Shown: positions 62,017-64,000 of the stretch, one piece after another | How positions within the stretch are numbered: position 1 is the stretch's first letter | How the letters are laid out: every line of letters begins with the position of its first letter | Source: Pelomyxa schiedti | Taxonomy: Eukaryota; Evosea; Pelobiontida; Pelomyxidae | Length of the DNA stretch: 64,000 bases | Assembly (NCBI GenBank): GCA_020536535.1 | Contig: JAHLWZ010000151.1 | Span: 1 to 64,000, forward strand | Direction of reading: 5' to 3' | Made by a program: the position numbers and the translations under genes | The notes under the pieces: model-generated | What the model saw: only the letters and a program-made list of their open reading frames with translations | Databases searched by the model: none | What the model was told of the DNA's origin: nothing

Positions 62017-64000
62017 TCAGGTTTTCTTGCTGGTGGATGATCTTCCAGGCAGTCTGAAACCAGAAAAACCTTTGCCAGAAGTGCCTAAGGAGGTGGATGT
62101 CTGTGACTTGGGAAGCAGTCCAAAGCCTGCTCCTGAGTGTTTGCGGGGTTTGGTGGGAATAAGGGTTGGGGATTTGCTACTACCGCTGGATTCCGGTGGG
62201 GAATTCTGTGTGGGCATGTCGGGATGTAGTAACTGTTGCTGCTGTATTTCTTGTTGTTGATGTAGTGGGGGTGGTGGGATTGCTATGGGTGAATGTTGGG
62301 GAGCGGTTGGGGGAAGGATGTCACGTGGGATAGGGGGTGGTATATAACAGGAAACGGGAGGTGGTATTTCAGAGACGAAAGGAGGTTCTATATCACATGG
62401 TATTGGCGGGGGTATGTCAGTGGGTGTTATGTCGAGTGACGGTGGTGGTGGTGGGGGTACTATGGAGATGGAAGGAGGAGGAAGTTCGGCCTCGGCCTCA
62501 ACTTGGGGTGGGATTTCGGGAGAGGTTGGAGGGGGACCTGGTGGTGGTCTGAGTGTGACGGAAGGTGCTGTAGGTTGTACTGGGGGCGGGCAAATGTCAT
62601 CTGTTGGTGGATATTGCGGTAGTTCTATTTCCGATGCGAGGGGAGGGGGGTGATAGGAAAAATCTGGGGGTGTGCTGATTTCTTCATGGGGAGGTGGAAC
62701 TACAATATCGGGGGGTGGCTTTTGATGAAGTGGAGGACTAGGGGGCAGCAATCCCTCTACGCTGGTTACTTCACTCTTTCGAAGGAACATGCTTCCCACA
62801 AGATCATCAATGGAAACATCTGTACAAGGGCTTGGGGGTGGTTAGTGTCACTAAAATCTGGTGTTTTTGGTACGAGCCTGATTGGTGTAAACGGGGGTAC
62901 ATCCAAATCCAATTCAAAACCAAAATCGCCCATAAGGTCAGAAAGACTTGCGGGTGGTGAAGTGGAAGTGGTGCTGGTGTCAAATGAATTGCGTGGAAAG
63001 CGCGTTGCTTGCGAAGTCTCTGTTGGAAACGGGGGAATGTCTTCATTCAAGCTTGGAGTTGGAGGGAGGCTAGGAGGGCTTTGCATCGGGGGAGATAACG
63101 GAGGAGTAACATAATTTGTACTGCCCTGTTGGTGGGTTTCAATTCCTGGGACTTGAATTTGAGGCCAATTTGAGTACGAGAAGGGTTCCACTCTGGGAAT
63201 ATCGGGTGTAGCTACATATTTAAAGAATAGTGTAGACAAAAACTGAGGCTTGTAAGAAAAAGCTTCTTTGAAGGGGGATACTTGTTTTTCTTTTTCTGCA
63301 GCTACGAGTCGATCTGCAAGCTCCTCACTATCCCTGTGAAAGATGTGAAATAATGATCAGGGAAACCCAGCACGACGTACTGTGAGCGGAAGAAGCAGGT
63401 GGCAAAAATTGCTGCAATGCTATCTCGGGACATGGAAGTCTATTCATTTAAATGAAACATATTGCTAAAGGATGCATACAGCTTCTTCAGCTTCCGGAGT
63501 GCAGAAGTTTTGAACGAAAGTGATTAAATAGCCTATTGTGATCCTGTTGACCTCGGGAAGTTGCCCCAGAATGGAAAGGGGATCCTGTGCCTCCAGACAT
63601 AAGGTACTTGGGATATTTTATGATCAAGTTGTGATTGAGAAGAATGTACTAGAGATTTGCGGGGATGATTGGCTCAGGCAATGCCCTAAGCCAGAGCTTC
63701 AGTAAGGCAGCGCAGGTGTGAACATCAGATGGGGCTGGGTAAATTCCCTTATTGAGGTTTGATTTCGAGGTCTCAATCTCACTCACAGTGCCAGATATAC
63801 GAAAGATGCAGGGGGCTTTTAGTCCTATCATAAATGAGAACTTATTTTGTGTCACATTTCATCATACCGCCCAAAAATAAAATACTTTCACAACAGTACT
63901 TGACCAATAGAGGTATTTTTACAGGTCTGAGGAAATTAGCATTCTGTCTGGCGACAACATCTTCAAGGGGAACATGGAATATGGCGTTTGAGTTCTTTTT
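62017..64000 (-). CDS. RhoGAP protein with proline-rich tail (5' truncated)
   Basis: This is a GTPase-activating protein for Rho-family GTPases. The minus-strand frame enters from the right edge with FHVPLEDVVARQNANF, KIPLLVKYCCESILFLG, then APCIFRISGTVSEIE with the arginine finger (FRISG), and DVHTCAALLKLWLRALPEPI, the classic RhoGAP core. The domain ends near 63400. The remaining exons are a very long Pro-rich tail (PPSPPLHQKPPPDIVVPPPH and many similar PPxP runs, plus a Gln run) ending RLPGRSSTSKKT at 62017; such tails bind SH3, WW or EVH1 domains and profilin. The start lies beyond the window. It probably acts at the actin cortex. Confidence 0.85.

Noticed and set aside
62027-63114. Gly/Val/Trp-rich plus-strand frames
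   Set aside because: Antisense of the proline-rich RhoGAP tail; proline codons read backwards give Gly and Trp.

Overview
This window is nuclear DNA from a unicellular eukaryote. Nearly every recognisable protein is split by short GT-AG introns, mostly about 40-130 bases. One intron has a textbook TACTAAC branch site, and genes lie on both strands only 80-400 bases apart. The gene set is typical of an amoebozoan or another unicellular relative of animals and fungi: a true tyrosine kinase (DLAARN), a polyglutamine-rich STAT, a Hippo/MST-type kinase with SARAH domain, G-protein beta, nicalin, and a Sel1-repeat kinase, next to NRPS and PKS genes. A CFAP97-like gene suggests a lineage that has or had a flagellum. 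My best guess is Amoebozoa; this is inference from gene content only. Except where a join is described, exon boundaries are hand-read and approximate; start/end give the gene span.

Left third (1-21 kb): secondary metabolism interleaved with housekeeping genes. From left to right: the 3' end of an NRPS (A-T), POLR3F, a p24/TMED cargo receptor, a zinc deaminase, a nose-resistant-to-fluoxetine-type acyltransferase, nicalin, a decayed xanthine dehydrogenase piece, a 13-base minisatellite, an intact KS-AT-ACP polyketide synthase, a Tc1/mariner-type transposase remnant, and a second polyketide synthase that is broken by frameshifts and truncated at that remnant. The p24 gene carries a perfect 108-base inverted repeat in two of its own introns, the most striking sequence structure in the window.

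Middle (21-45 kb): RNA processing, chromatin and signalling. CD2BP2 (GYF domain), a BAH-domain cytosine-5 DNA methyltransferase, a MST/Hippo kinase, an NHL-repeat protein, STAT, a CFAP97 protein, an LRR protein, a SAM-tyrosine kinase gene that appears to continue into a ZZ zinc finger, a coiled-coil SAM protein, and the first exons of MYG1, which run into a 100-N gap.

Right third (45-64 kb): a gene-poor repeat-bearing stretch beside the gap, then an unrecognised small gene, CCDC174, G-protein beta, the kinetochore protein NDC80, an unrecognised gene, a Sel1-coiled-coil-kinase fusion, an orphan 432-residue protein, a multi-span membrane protein, and a RhoGAP with a proline-rich tail that runs off the right edge. 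Tyrosine kinase, STAT, MST, RhoGAP, G-beta and the Sel1 kinase make this a signalling-rich segment, but nothing in the layout proves co-regulation.
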